Assembly: GCF_036014115.1 (NCBI RefSeq)
Contig: NZ_CP107913.1
Coordinates: 4,449,001 to 4,513,000, forward strand
Origin: Streptomyces sp. NBC_00448
Lineage (GTDB): Bacteria > Actinomycetota > Actinomycetes > Streptomycetales > Streptomycetaceae
Length of the DNA: 64,000 nt
Direction of reading: 5' to 3'
Of this stretch, positions 34,907-42,517 are shown piece after piece (positions within the stretch are counted from its first letter, which is position 1; every line of letters begins with the position of its first letter). A program made the position numbers and the translations under genes. The notes beneath the pieces are model-generated. The model did no database searches. It was not told where the DNA came from and saw only the letters and a list, made by a program, of their open reading frames with translations.

Positions 34907-35745
34907 CGCAGACACTCGACCCGATGACGGTGGAACGCCTCGCCCGCCTCATCGTCGACATTGATGGTCCGTTCGAGCGTCGTGGCTACCAACTTGCCCA
35001 GCTCTTGGAGCGAGTCGATTGGCCGGGCAGGGAGGAGTACGACGGCTCACCTCGCGTCGCCTGGCTGACCACCGTGATCAGGGAAGGTACCGACGACTTC
35101 GCTGCTGTAAGCAGGCTGCTCTGCCGTGTCTGCGACCCGATCGAGTACGACGACGGACTGCCCTCGGCGGACGTCATGCGCAAAGAACTGAACCTTGTGC
35201 TCGCCTCGGAACAACTGGCGGTCATCTACGTTGCCGGCCGCCCGGTCCTCAGCGAAGTCACGACCGACGGCAGTTCGACGGTCTTCAACGTTCCCGACGA
35301 CCTCGAATCACGCATCCGTCAGCTCGTCAGCAGCGAGGCCTTCCTGGCGCAGTTGATGACTCGAGTGAAGGAAGCGCGCATCTGCGAGGAGCACGGCGCC
35401 TACGGCCTGGCCCTGATCGGTATTGGCAGTTTCACGGAGGCCATGCTGCTTGACGTTCTCACACATCGGGATCCGAGCCTCCTGCAAGGCATCCCCGTGC
35501 CCAACACCACAAAGACCTCTGCCCCCGAGCGTGCCAGCTTCTCGCTGCTACTGGACACTGCCAGGAACCGCGGGTGGATACAGATGGATGCTCACGACTT
35601 CATGAGCATCGTGCGGGAATACCGGAACTTCGTACACCTGCGCGCACAGCAGAAGCGGGGCGTGGATCCCGACCGAGACACTGTGGGGCTCTGCTGGGGT
35701 CCGGTCCTCGCCGTCATCAATGACTTGGAGGCCAGTAAGCGGTAG
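34903..35745 (+). CDS. HEPN-like partner of the helicase-nuclease
   Basis: A 280-residue protein whose ATG overlaps the helicase stop by 4 bases, so the two are translated together. The N-terminal half (LIVDIDGPFERRGYQLAQLLERVDWPG) is unrecognised. The C-terminal half is helical, with EEHGAYGLALIGIGSFTEAMLLDVL and then REYRNFVHLR near residues 237-246. An R-N-x-x-H helix of this form is the signature of HEPN ribonuclease-like domains (DUF4145-like). I infer a toxin-type effector or RNA-cutting subunit; the family assignment is tentative. Confidence 0.72.
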   Translation: MTQTLDPMTVERLARLIVDIDGPFERRGYQLAQLLERVDWPGREEYDGSPRVAWLTTVIREGTDDFAAVSRLLCRVCDPIEYDDGLPSADVMRKELNLVLASEQLAVIYVAGRPVLSEVTTDGSSTVFNVPDDLESRIRQLVSSEAFLAQLMTRVKEARICEEHGAYGLALIGIGSFTEAMLLDVLTHRDPSLLQGIPVPNTTKTSAPERASFSLLLDTARNRGWIQMDAHDFMSIVREYRNFVHLRAQQKRGVDPDRDTVGLCWGPVLAVINDLEASKR

Positions 35746-36015
35746 GCCCCGCGTATTCGAGTACTCAGCGGCCCTTCGCCCAACATGGCCGAAGGGCAAA
35801 GCTGTTCGGCGAGGACCATCGACTGCTTGCTCCTGGGCGGCCAGGTCGGCTGCGGGTCCGCCACGCCCGTGGAGGACCCCACTGCGGGGCGGGGCCTCTC
35901 TCTGTTCTGTTCGCCGAGTGTGGATTGCCTGCCAGACCCGACTTACCGCAGGGCCATTCGCCGCCGTAGTCGTCGGCCGCGACGAGGAGAGTCAGAGATC
36001 GACCAGGTCACCGTC

Positions 36016-36282
36016 GTGAACCCGGACGAGGCCACTGCCACCGTGCGCTGCATCCTGGGGCCGGCTCGTCGCGGCGCCCGCTTCGACCGCATCCGCGGCT
36101 CGGCAGGAGCAATCGACCTGGAGCTGACGCAGATCCTGGCCCACTTCGGACGTTCCGTCGACGAACTCGACCCCATCCACACCGCGCTGGTGACCCTCCG
36201 GGGCACAGGAGTCCAACTCCTGACCTCAGCCACTCCGCGCTCCGGCTGGCAGGCGATCCAGGGGATCAACCCGCCGCCATGA
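36016..36282 (+). CDS. Possible small hypothetical protein
   Basis: From GTG 36016 the frame encodes about 88 residues: VNPDEATATVRCILGPARRGARFDRIRGSAG ... LELTQILAHFGRSVDELDPIHTALVTLRGTGVQLL. Composition is protein-like, but GAGGAGAG lies 30 bases too far upstream for this start. The preceding 270 bp (35,746-36,015) holds no clear gene. Its end overlaps the next gene on the other strand. Could be a remnant. Confidence 0.4.
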   Translation: MNPDEATATVRCILGPARRGARFDRIRGSAGAIDLELTQILAHFGRSVDELDPIHTALVTLRGTGVQLLTSATPRSGWQAIQGINPPP

Positions 36283-36660
36283 CCAAGCCCATCCACAGGT
36301 ATTGACTATTGCTCCGAGTACGTCCCCCAGCGAGTTCGGAAGGTCGCCGTGCTGGCACGCCCAGCGCCGCAGCGTCTGCGTGGCCACGTTGCAACTGAGA
36401 GGCTGGTACCCGTCCGGGCTGACCGAGCGAAGCCAGTAGGGGCCGTGGCGGGTGCCGTCCGGGGCGACGCCGCCGCCCGCGTAGTCATCGCGGAACTGTT
36501 CGTGGCCGATGACCGCTGCCAGCAGTTCCCCGTCTTGGCCGCCTTGCCGAAAGCGGAAGGACTTCAGGTCGACCCCCCGAAAGCCGTGGGTGCTGCCCTC
36601 GGGGAACACCTGCTCCCGGAAGTTCACGAAGGTCGGGCCTACGAAATCCAGCTCGATCAC
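36226..36660 (-). CDS. Hypothetical protein, possibly with a damaged 3' end
   Basis: Starting at ATG 36660, MIELDFVGPTFVNFREQVFPEG ... GFRGVDLKSFRFRQGGQDGELLAAVIGHEQFRDDYAGGG ... YWLRSVSPDGYQPLSCNVATQTLRRWACQHGDLPNSLGDV reads as a genuine protein of about 120 residues. Beyond that, a one-base shift would give an immediate stop (YSEQ*), so the last 25 codons are doubtful. No recognised domain. It lies downstream of the integrase on the same strand. Confidence 0.45.
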   Translation of the reverse strand: MIELDFVGPTFVNFREQVFPEGSTHGFRGVDLKSFRFRQGGQDGELLAAVIGHEQFRDDYAGGGVAPDGTRHGPYWLRSVSPDGYQPLSCNVATQTLRRWACQHGDLPNSLGDVLGAIVNTCGWAWSWRRVDPLDRLPAGARSG

Positions 36661-36726
36661 TGAAGCACGCTACCCCGAGGGCGGCTTGGCGGCCGATGGC
36701 GGCTTCACGGAACCCCGACCAGACCG

Positions 36727-36759
36727 GGTGCCACCGAATCTACGTCCTTCGGTGGCACC
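36727..36759. terminator. Hairpin downstream of the integrase
   Basis: An 11-bp stem, GGTGCCACCGA (36727-36737) with TCGGTGGCACC (36749-36759), just beyond the integrase stop. Confidence 0.65.
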
Positions 36760-36781
36760 GGCCGTGCCCAGCGACTTGTTC

Positions 36782-38290
36782 CTACGGGCTCCCCTCCCGT
36801 GCACACAGCAACCGATCGAGCGTGTCGACCGGTGAGGTCGGATGCATGCTCAACCGGGCGTCGAGCGCGGCCTCCCACTGCGCGGTGAGTCCGGCCGTCA
36901 GCCGCTTGCGCATGCTCGGCGTCACGTGGGCGTAGCGAGCCGAGACCGAGCCGTCGAAGTGGCCCATGCGGTCGTCCATGAGGACCTTCTCCGTGCCCAG
37001 GTCCTCCATCACAGTCCGGTGGGTGTGCCGCAGGCCGTGCGGGGTGAGCCCCTTGGCGATCGGGGTCCAGCAAGCATCGGCTCGGCCCTCGGAGTTGCGT
37101 CCCCGCACCGGGATGCCTGGCCAGGGCTCGCCGACGAGCGGCACAGGTCGGGACCCGCCCCTCGACCGGTACGCCCCCGAGACGGCCGGGACGAACAGCC
37201 ACGAGGCGAAGCTGCTGCGGCGCCAGTGCGGGGTGTGTCCGACGATGGTGCCGCCACGTACGAAGCCAAGGTCGGCGATGGCCTTCTGCACACGGATGCG
37301 GGTGGCTTCGGTGACCCGGTCCGGATGGTTGAGGACGTTAGACACGGTGCCGGCGGAGGTGCCGGCCCGTCGGGCGACGTCGACGAGTTTCGCGCCGTGG
37401 TGGCCCCCGGTGCGTGCTGCCCGGTGCCCTCGGAAGACGTACGTCGTGCCATGGCAGGAGCACGGGGTCGGCTTGGTTCGGGCGATGTGGTCGGCCAGCA
37501 GGGCTGTCAGCCAGGGCGGCAGGTCGATGGTGCGGTAGCTGTCGTCCTTGGGCGGGCAGCGCACCATTTCGCCGTCGTCGAGCTGGTACAGCTGCCACTC
37601 GACGCGGATGGCGCCGGGGCGTACGAAGCCGGTCTCCAGGCCGACGATTTCACCCCAGCGCATGCCGGTGAAGGCCATGAGGATCACGGCGACGAACTCG
37701 TCGTCGCGCCCGGACAGGAGAGCCGCCCGCTCGGCGATGAGCAGGGCGCCGAGCGGATCGGTGATGGTCTTTTCCGGTCCGCGGTTGCGGGAGCGGCCGG
37801 CGCGCTTGCCCCGTCCGCGCCGTGTCGTGGCCGGATTGGCCTCGATGAGGCCTTCGTCGACGGCGTCGGCCAGGATGAGGTGGAGCACCGCCCGCCAGGT
37901 CTTCACGCTGGCGGCGGCGTACTGCGCCTTCTCCTTCTTCTCCCACAGCGCGACGTCGGTCCGCAGGATGCCGCCGAGTGCCTTGTCCTCGAAGTCCGGA
38001 AGCAGGTGCTCCTCGATGTGCCGCCGATAGTTCTGCATGGTCGATGCAGCCAGGTCCTGGACGGCATACCAGCGACTGGCGTACTCACCGAACGTCTCCT
38101 GACCGAGCGCGGGATCGCGCCACTTGCCGCGCCGGAACGCGAACTCGGCCTCGTCCGCGGCCCGCTTCGCCTCCCGCTTGGTCGGGAACTTGACCACCGC
38201 GCCTGCCGCGTCGACGACGGTGCCGTGCTTGCCTGGCGCGGTCTTGAACCGGCCGCGCCAGTAGCTTCCCCGCTTCTCCGCGAAACCCAT
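36782..38290 (-). CDS. int: Tyrosine integrase with embedded LacI-type helix-turn-helix
   Basis: A 502-residue site-specific recombinase; ATG 38290 stands behind GGAGG. N-terminal arm and core-binding domains (residues 1-165), then catalytic residues R211 (TGMRWGE), K248 (PPKDDSYRT), H418-x-x-R421 (HGLRHTH), H444 (MGHFDG) and Y453 (ARYAHV). Between the Lys and the HxxR box, residues 302-345 (LVDVARRAGTSAGTVSNVLN ... ADLGFV) form a textbook LacI-family helix-turn-helix, followed by a 60-residue linker. I recall similar insertions in other streptomycete integrases. It probably integrates the element at the tRNA-Pro 7.4 kb away. Confidence 0.95.
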   Translation of the reverse strand: MGFAEKRGSYWRGRFKTAPGKHGTVVDAAGAVVKFPTKREAKRAADEAEFAFRRGKWRDPALGQETFGEYASRWYAVQDLAASTMQNYRRHIEEHLLPDFEDKALGGILRTDVALWEKKEKAQYAAASVKTWRAVLHLILADAVDEGLIEANPATTRRGRGKRAGRSRNRGPEKTITDPLGALLIAERAALLSGRDDEFVAVILMAFTGMRWGEIVGLETGFVRPGAIRVEWQLYQLDDGEMVRCPPKDDSYRTIDLPPWLTALLADHIARTKPTPCSCHGTTYVFRGHRAARTGGHHGAKLVDVARRAGTSAGTVSNVLNHPDRVTEATRIRVQKAIADLGFVRGGTIVGHTPHWRRSSFASWLFVPAVSGAYRSRGGSRPVPLVGEPWPGIPVRGRNSEGRADACWTPIAKGLTPHGLRHTHRTVMEDLGTEKVLMDDRMGHFDGSVSARYAHVTPSMRKRLTAGLTAQWEAALDARLSMHPTSPVDTLDRLLCAREGSP

Positions 38291-38313
38291 GGTTCCTCCT
38301 CTCCAGTGTCGCT

Positions 38314-38661
38314 CTACGCGGCCGTATCGAACTGGTCGCGGCGTAGCCGACGGGGAGAACGCGCGCGAAGGCGTTCCACCTGGATGGGATGGGCAGCCCT
38401 GGACGCGGGCGGCCGGGGAACCGGCCTCTGAACGGCCACGTCGAGCGCCGGCATCCCCGCCGGGCGCTCCTCGTTGAGGCGGATGATCTCGGCGAGGTGC
38501 TCTGCGGTGAAGCGGTACGCGCGGCCGACCCGCGTGAAGGGGATGAGGCGTCGGCGGGCACGGTCCTGGACCCACCAGGCGGAGCAGCCGAGGACGTGGG
38601 CTATCTCCTCGGGGCGGTAGAGCCGGGGCACCGGGGCCTCGTGCTGGGGACGTTCAGGCAT
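38314..38661 (-). CDS. xis: Excisionase-like MerR-type DNA-binding protein
   Basis: A 115-residue protein starting at ATG 38661 behind GGAGG. The domain YRPEEIAHVLGCSAWWVQDRARRRLIPFTRVGRAYRFTAEHLAEIIRL is the winged helix-turn-helix found in excisionases of Streptomyces integrative elements. The last 50 residues are basic. It ends 24 bp before the integrase start, the normal xis-int order. A tiny upstream frame (MPATSPARARAEEATAHA) ends across its start and may couple translation. Confidence 0.85.
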   Translation of the reverse strand: MPERPQHEAPVPRLYRPEEIAHVLGCSAWWVQDRARRRLIPFTRVGRAYRFTAEHLAEIIRLNEERPAGMPALDVAVQRPVPRPPASRAAHPIQVERLRARSPRRLRRDQFDTAA

Positions 38662-38825
38662 GGGCGGTCGCCTCCTCCGCGCGGGCGCGGGCAGGGGAGG
38701 TCGCGGGCATGGCGGGGTGACGCACGGGGTGTCCTCTTCTGGCGGCGTGGGGAGCGGCAACTCCGTGGGCTCGCCGGTGTGGTGCTCAGGGATGGGCGGT
38801 GCGGTGCGGGGGCTTGCAGGCGGGG

Positions 38826-39344
38826 CTATTCGGTGTCCTTCAGGTTGGGGCTGGGGCGGTTGCGCAGTTGGTACGGCTGGGGCAGGCCGGTGAGTTCTTC
38901 GGCGACAGCGAGGGACGCGGCGGCTTCGGCTTCTTCGCGGACGTCGGGGTGTTCGTCGAGGTAGGCGTCGAGGGCGTCGCGGGCCTGGGCGGCGGCGAGG
39001 TTGGCCATGTGGGAGGCGCGGTAGGCGCGTCTGATGTCCTCGACAAGCTCCGTCGCGCGGGCGTGGGCGGCGAGCCTCGGGGGGCCGACGAGGTTGGTCA
39101 GGGAGATGCCGAAGACCTCGGCGAAGCCGAGAGCGTCGTCGACGGTGACCCGGCGCTGGCCGTTCTCGATCCGCCACACGGCGGAGGGGTTCATCTCGTA
39201 GCCGGCGGCGTTGAGGCGGTCGGACAGGGCGTTGGTGCTCCAGCCGCGGGAGTCCCGTTCGAGCTTGATGCGCACCGCGACGTTCTCCTCGCCGGCGAGC
39301 TGGTTGATGCTCGGGGCTGGCAGGTCCTCCTCGTTGTCGCCCAC
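38826..39344 (-). CDS. XRE-family repressor-like regulator of the element
   Basis: A 172-residue protein. GTG 39344 has AAGGAG upstream; earlier in-frame codons run through the operator region. The helix-turn-helix is VAVRIKLERDSRGWSTNALSDRLNAAGYEMNPSAVWRIENGQRRVTVDDALGFAEVFGISL. The remainder is helical and acidic. It is divergent from the replication operon across a repeat-rich region and probably represses it and itself. Confidence 0.85.
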   Translation of the reverse strand: MGDNEEDLPAPSINQLAGEENVAVRIKLERDSRGWSTNALSDRLNAAGYEMNPSAVWRIENGQRRVTVDDALGFAEVFGISLTNLVGPPRLAAHARATELVEDIRRAYRASHMANLAAAQARDALDAYLDEHPDVREEAEAAASLAVAEELTGLPQPYQLRNRPSPNLKDTE

Positions 39345-39373
39345 CCACGACTCCTTCCGTTCGTAGTACCTCA

Positions 39374-39444
39374 CTGCAATCCGCAGGGAGGCTACTAGGA
39401 TACACGCCATTCTGCCGATTGCAAGTAGTTGCTGCGATCCGCAG
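39374..39444. promoter_or_regulatory. Operator array CTGC-N5-GCAG between repressor and replication genes
   Basis: Dyads CTGCAATCCGCAG (39374-39386) and CTGCGATCCGCAG (39432-39444), plus a third, degenerate CTGCCGATTGCAAG (39412-39425), in an AT-richer stretch. Each is a near-perfect inverted repeat, as expected for a dimeric XRE repressor. The 363-bp divergent region also holds a hairpin (39505-39532) and a leader ORF. Confidence 0.65.
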
Positions 39445-39504
39445 AGATGTGGTATCGTCCTATCATCCCCCGCACCCTGCCCACCGACCACCCACACACG
39501 ACAA

Positions 39505-39532
39505 AGCCCCCGGCGCTGACACGCCGGGGGCT
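39505..39532. terminator. Hairpin in the leader of the replication operon
   Basis: An 11-bp perfect stem, AGCCCCCGGCG with CGCCGGGGGCT, around a 6-base loop. On the minus strand it is followed by TTTG, on the plus strand by no T-run. It may be an attenuator in the replication leader or a leftward terminator. Confidence 0.55.
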
Positions 39533-39629
39533 GAAGCAGAACCCTCGAAGACCGCCCATCCCTGAACGACCAGTACCGGCATACGGCCCCGGGGTTGCCG
39601 CCCCGAAGCCCGCCAGGAGAGGAACTTCT

Positions 39630-39704
39630 GTGAACCAGCGTACGGCCCCGCCCGCCGTGCTCGCACCCCCCTCACCGCAGCCCGCCCCGAAGGCGGGGTG
39701 CTGA
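39630..39704 (+). CDS. 24-residue leader ORF before the replication initiator
   Basis: GTG 39630 follows AGGAGAGG and encodes VNQRTAPPAVLAPPSPQPAP ending KAGC. Its TGA lies three bases before the initiator ATG at 39708, whose own ribosome site is poor. Translation of this proline-rich peptide may therefore gate initiator synthesis. No homologue is known to me. Confidence 0.5.
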   Translation: MNQRTAPPAVLAPPSPQPAPKAGC

Positions 39705-39707
39705 GGC

Positions 39708-40630
39708 ATGGCCCGGATACGCACCATCAAGCCCGAAGCCTTCGCCTCGGAGTCCCTGGCCGCAGTATCCCTGTCGGCCGAGCGGACCTTCTTCGGCCTG
39801 CTCACCCCGGCCGACGACCACGGCCGCTTCCGCGACCAACCCGCCGTCATCGCCGGCCTGCTGTGGTCGCTGCGCCCCGACCACGGCCCCCTCGGCGTCG
39901 AGGACGACCTCACCCAGCTCGCCGCCGCCGACCTCATCTGCCGCTACGAAGGCGACGACGCCAAGCAGTACCTCCACATCGTCACCTGGCACCACCACCA
40001 GAAGATCAACCGCCCCAGCGGCGTCCGCGCACCCGTCTGCCCCCACCACGAGGCCGCCGGGAGCAGTGAGCCGTCACGACGAGATAGGCGAGCCCTCCGT
40101 GAGGAGTCAGTGAGCCCTCACGGAGGACTCGCTGAGGACTCACAGCAAACGCATGCACTCTCACTGAATCGCGGACCCGCAGGTCAGGCGGGGTTCAACG
40201 AGCCCTCACCGAGGGCTCACGGAGGACTCAGTGAGCCGTCGATGAGCCCTCAGGGTCCGGATCTAGGACCTAGGATCCTGGACCTAGGATCAATCCCTTC
40301 GGGGGCGCAAGCGCCCCCGCGGCCAGCCCCACCGTCTCGGCGAAGCAGCTCATCGGCGAGTACGTCGCGGCATGCGCGCACCGCCCACCGGAGAAGATCC
40401 TCGGGCACCTTGGCCGGGAAATCCACCAGCTCCTGGGCGAGGGCATCGCCGCCGACTACGTCCGCGCGGGACTGGACCGGCTCAGGGCGAAGGGGCTGAG
40501 CCCGAGCGTCCTGCCGAGCCTGGTCAACGAAGCGATGAACGCCACTCCGGCAGGGGCCAACCCCCGGACGGTGCACCGCGCGTGGACCAACCCGGCAGAC
40601 GTCGAGGACGCCTACGGCGGTGACCTGTGA
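39708..40630 (+). CDS. Replication-initiator-like protein, apparently frameshifted
   Basis: The N-terminal frame (39708 to about 40,300) encodes MARIRTIKPEAFASESLAAVSL ... FFGLLTPADDHGRFRDQPAVIAGLLWSLRP ... DLICRYEGDDAKQYLHIVTWHHHQKINRPS, a winged-helix initiator type seen in actinobacterial mobile elements and phages. The C-terminal domain (TVSAKQLIGEYVAACAHRPPEKILGHLGREI ... PSLVNEAMNATPAG ... WTNPADVEDAYGGDL) lies in the -1 frame, open from 40274 to its stop at 40628-40630. One lost base in the G5/C5 runs near 40,301-40,318 would restore a single protein of about 307 residues. The stop overlaps the GTG of the DnaC-like gene, the normal coupling, which supports one ancestral gene. Confidence 0.7.
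40068..40251. repeat. Iteron cluster inside the initiator gene (candidate replication origin)
   Basis: GAGCC(C/G)TC occurs at 40068, 40090, 40112, 40200, 40233 and 40244; GAGGA(C/G)TC at 40101, 40123, 40134 and 40222; an inverted copy GAGGGCTC at 40211. They sit between the DNA-binding and C-terminal halves, as iterons do in lambda O. A CCTAGGATC repeat cluster follows at 40,262-40,292. Confidence 0.6.
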
Positions 40631-41319
40631 CCACCGCCACCCGCGAACCCCGCACCGCCGCCGGGGCGGTGAGCCGTCTCACCGCGATCCTCGCCGACCG
40701 GGGCATCGACCCACGAGCCGAGGTCATCCCGGAGCCGGAGCCGGTCACTGCGCTGCAGCTTGCCGACGCCCGCATCCCGCCCCGCTACCGCCACGCACTG
40801 GCCGACCACCCGCGTATCACCGCCTGGGTCACCGAGATCGCCCACACGGGCAGGCCAGGCCCCGGCGGGGTATCCGGCATCGCGACGGGGCCGTCGCTGC
40901 TGATCGCCGGACCGACCGGCACCGGCAAGACCCACCAGGCGTACGGCGCGATCCGCGCGCTGCTCCGGGCTGGGGTCAGGCTGCGGTGGGAGGCAACGAC
41001 CGTAGCCGACCTGTACGCCGCCCAACGCCCCCAACCGGGCAGCGACCCCGAGCAGCAGCTCTGGCGCCTGGCCCGCAGCCCACTTCTGCTGCTGGACGAC
41101 CTCGGCGCGGCCAAGCAGTCGCCGTGGACGGAAGAGTTGACCTACCGCCTGGTCAACCACCGCTACAACCAGCTCCTGCCGACCCTGGCCACCACCAACC
41201 TGCCCGTCGCCGAACTCCGCGATGCCGTCGGCGACCGCGTCGCCTCACGCCTCGCCGAGATGACCGACCGCGTCATCCTCACCGGCCACGACCGCAGAAG
41301 GCGCACCACCGCCTCGTAA
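40627..41319 (+). CDS. DnaC/IstB-like ATPase, putative helicase loader
   Basis: A 230-residue AAA+ protein. Walker A SLLIAGPTGTGKTHQAYGAI, Walker B PLLLLDDLGAAKQSPWTEEL, sensor-like LPTLATTNLPVAELRDAVGDRVASRL, the standard DnaC-type layout. It follows the initiator with a 4-base overlap (GTGA). Together they form a theta-type replication module that would recruit the host replicative helicase to the iterons. No transposase is adjacent, which argues against IstB. Confidence 0.88.
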   Translation: MTTATREPRTAAGAVSRLTAILADRGIDPRAEVIPEPEPVTALQLADARIPPRYRHALADHPRITAWVTEIAHTGRPGPGGVSGIATGPSLLIAGPTGTGKTHQAYGAIRALLRAGVRLRWEATTVADLYAAQRPQPGSDPEQQLWRLARSPLLLLDDLGAAKQSPWTEELTYRLVNHRYNQLLPTLATTNLPVAELRDAVGDRVASRLAEMTDRVILTGHDRRRRTTAS

Positions 41320-41428
41320 CCGGCCCCGGGCCGCCCCGCGGACCCGCTGTCACGCCACTCCCACCGCCTCGCTCCTCCGCTGACGCCTGCCCGCGCGCGG
41401 AAGCAGAACCCACACCCGGAGTTCCCGC

Positions 41429-42226
41429 ATGCCCCCGAACACCCGCACCACAGCCCACCAGGCAACCGCCTGGGACCGCGCAGCCGTCGCGCTCCTCGGC
41501 GCCGCCGGCTGCACCCTCTCCTACGACGCCCTCCAGCAGATCGCCATCGCCATCCACGTCCGCCCCGCCCTGACCTACCTCTTCCCCCTGGTCATCGACG
41601 GCTTCATCGCCTACGGCGTCCGCGCACTCCTCGTCCTGCGCAACGCCCCCTTCCGCGCCCGCCTCTACATCTGGACCCTGTTCGCCACCGCGACCACAGC
41701 CAGCGTCTGGGCCAACGCCCTCCACGCCGTCCGCCTCAACCAACAGACCCACACCAGCGGCCTCCACCTGGATGACACCACCGTCGGCATCCTGTCCACC
41801 ATCGCCCCACTCGCCCTCGCCGGAGCCGTCCACCTCCACATCCTCATTACCCGGCAGCCCGCACCGAACCGCCGTGCTTCCGTCGATCCACACCCTGAAC
41901 CGAAGGTCGAATGTGACCTCACTCGGACGCAGCCCACGCAGCCCCCGTCCCCGTCGGGCTCGGCCTGCGGATCCGAACCGCAGCACGGCATGGTCCCCGA
42001 CTCTCAGCTCCGTTCCGCACAGCCGGCCCGGGTCCGCCGTATCGGCCGCCCGCCCAGCGCCGAACTGCACGAACTGGCCGACCTGGTCCGCCCGCTCTTC
42101 GCAGCGCACGAAAGCCCCACCCGGGCCGTGGTCCGCAACCACATCCGGACCGGAGGCCACACCCTCAGTGAGGACCGGCTGACCCAGGTCATGACCATCC
42201 TCCGCGCCGAGCGCAACCACCGTTGA
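41429..42226 (+). CDS. DUF2637 membrane protein
   Basis: A 265-residue protein with four predicted transmembrane helices in the first 140 residues (AAVALLGAAGCTLSYDALQQIA, ALTYLFPLVIDGFIAYGVRALL, LYIWTLFATATTASVWANALH, VGILSTIAPLALAGAVHLHIL), the DUF2637 layout of actinobacterial plasmids. The cytoplasmic tail ends in a helical region (RIGRPPSAELHELADLVRPLF) that may bind DNA. Such genes sit in transfer regions and resemble spread proteins; the function is unproven. Confidence 0.82.
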   Translation: MPPNTRTTAHQATAWDRAAVALLGAAGCTLSYDALQQIAIAIHVRPALTYLFPLVIDGFIAYGVRALLVLRNAPFRARLYIWTLFATATTASVWANALHAVRLNQQTHTSGLHLDDTTVGILSTIAPLALAGAVHLHILITRQPAPNRRASVDPHPEPKVECDLTRTQPTQPPSPSGSACGSEPQHGMVPDSQLRSAQPARVRRIGRPPSAELHELADLVRPLFAAHESPTRAVVRNHIRTGGHTLSEDRLTQVMTILRAERNHR

Positions 42227-42250
42227 CCGGAAGTCTCCGCAGGCCAACCG

Positions 42251-42273
42251 GCGGACCACCCGTCGTGGTCCGC
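42251..42273. terminator. Hairpin after the DUF2637 gene
   Basis: GCGGACCAC (42251-42259) pairs with GTGGTCCGC (42265-42273). It separates the replication/spread genes from the mobilisation genes. The 290 bp to mobC is otherwise featureless. Confidence 0.5.
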
Positions 42274-42517
42274 CCATCCGCTCGCCCCACCGGCAGGGCA
42301 GGGACCACGCCCGTCAGCCGCACTGAAGCAAGGGGCCGGAAAGGGGGTGGGGTCACGGATACCTCATCCAGTCCCGGACCGGCTGCCGGGGACCTTCCCA
42401 CCCACCCCCCATGGCCGCGAGTCCCTCACGATCTCCGTCCGGCCCAACACCCCGCACCGTAAGCGCCACCACCGACAACGCCCCGAACCACCCCAGCCCC
42501 GAACGGAGACCCACACC

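Noticed and set aside
36670..36725. Second attachment site, from a GGAACCCCGAC stretch resembling the tRNA-Pro end
   Set aside because: Only seven bases match the tRNA 3' end, well below a usual att core.
37262..37388. A separate LacI-family regulator
   Set aside because: The motif is in frame and continuous with the integrase on both sides, with catalytic residues before and after it.
40290..40320. Programmed -1 frameshift in the initiator
   Set aside because: A hairpin is present, but no in-phase slippery heptamer precedes it; a lost base in a homopolymer is simpler.
40627..41319. IstB transposition helper
   Set aside because: The ATPase follows a replication initiator with a coupled start and no IstA transposase is near.
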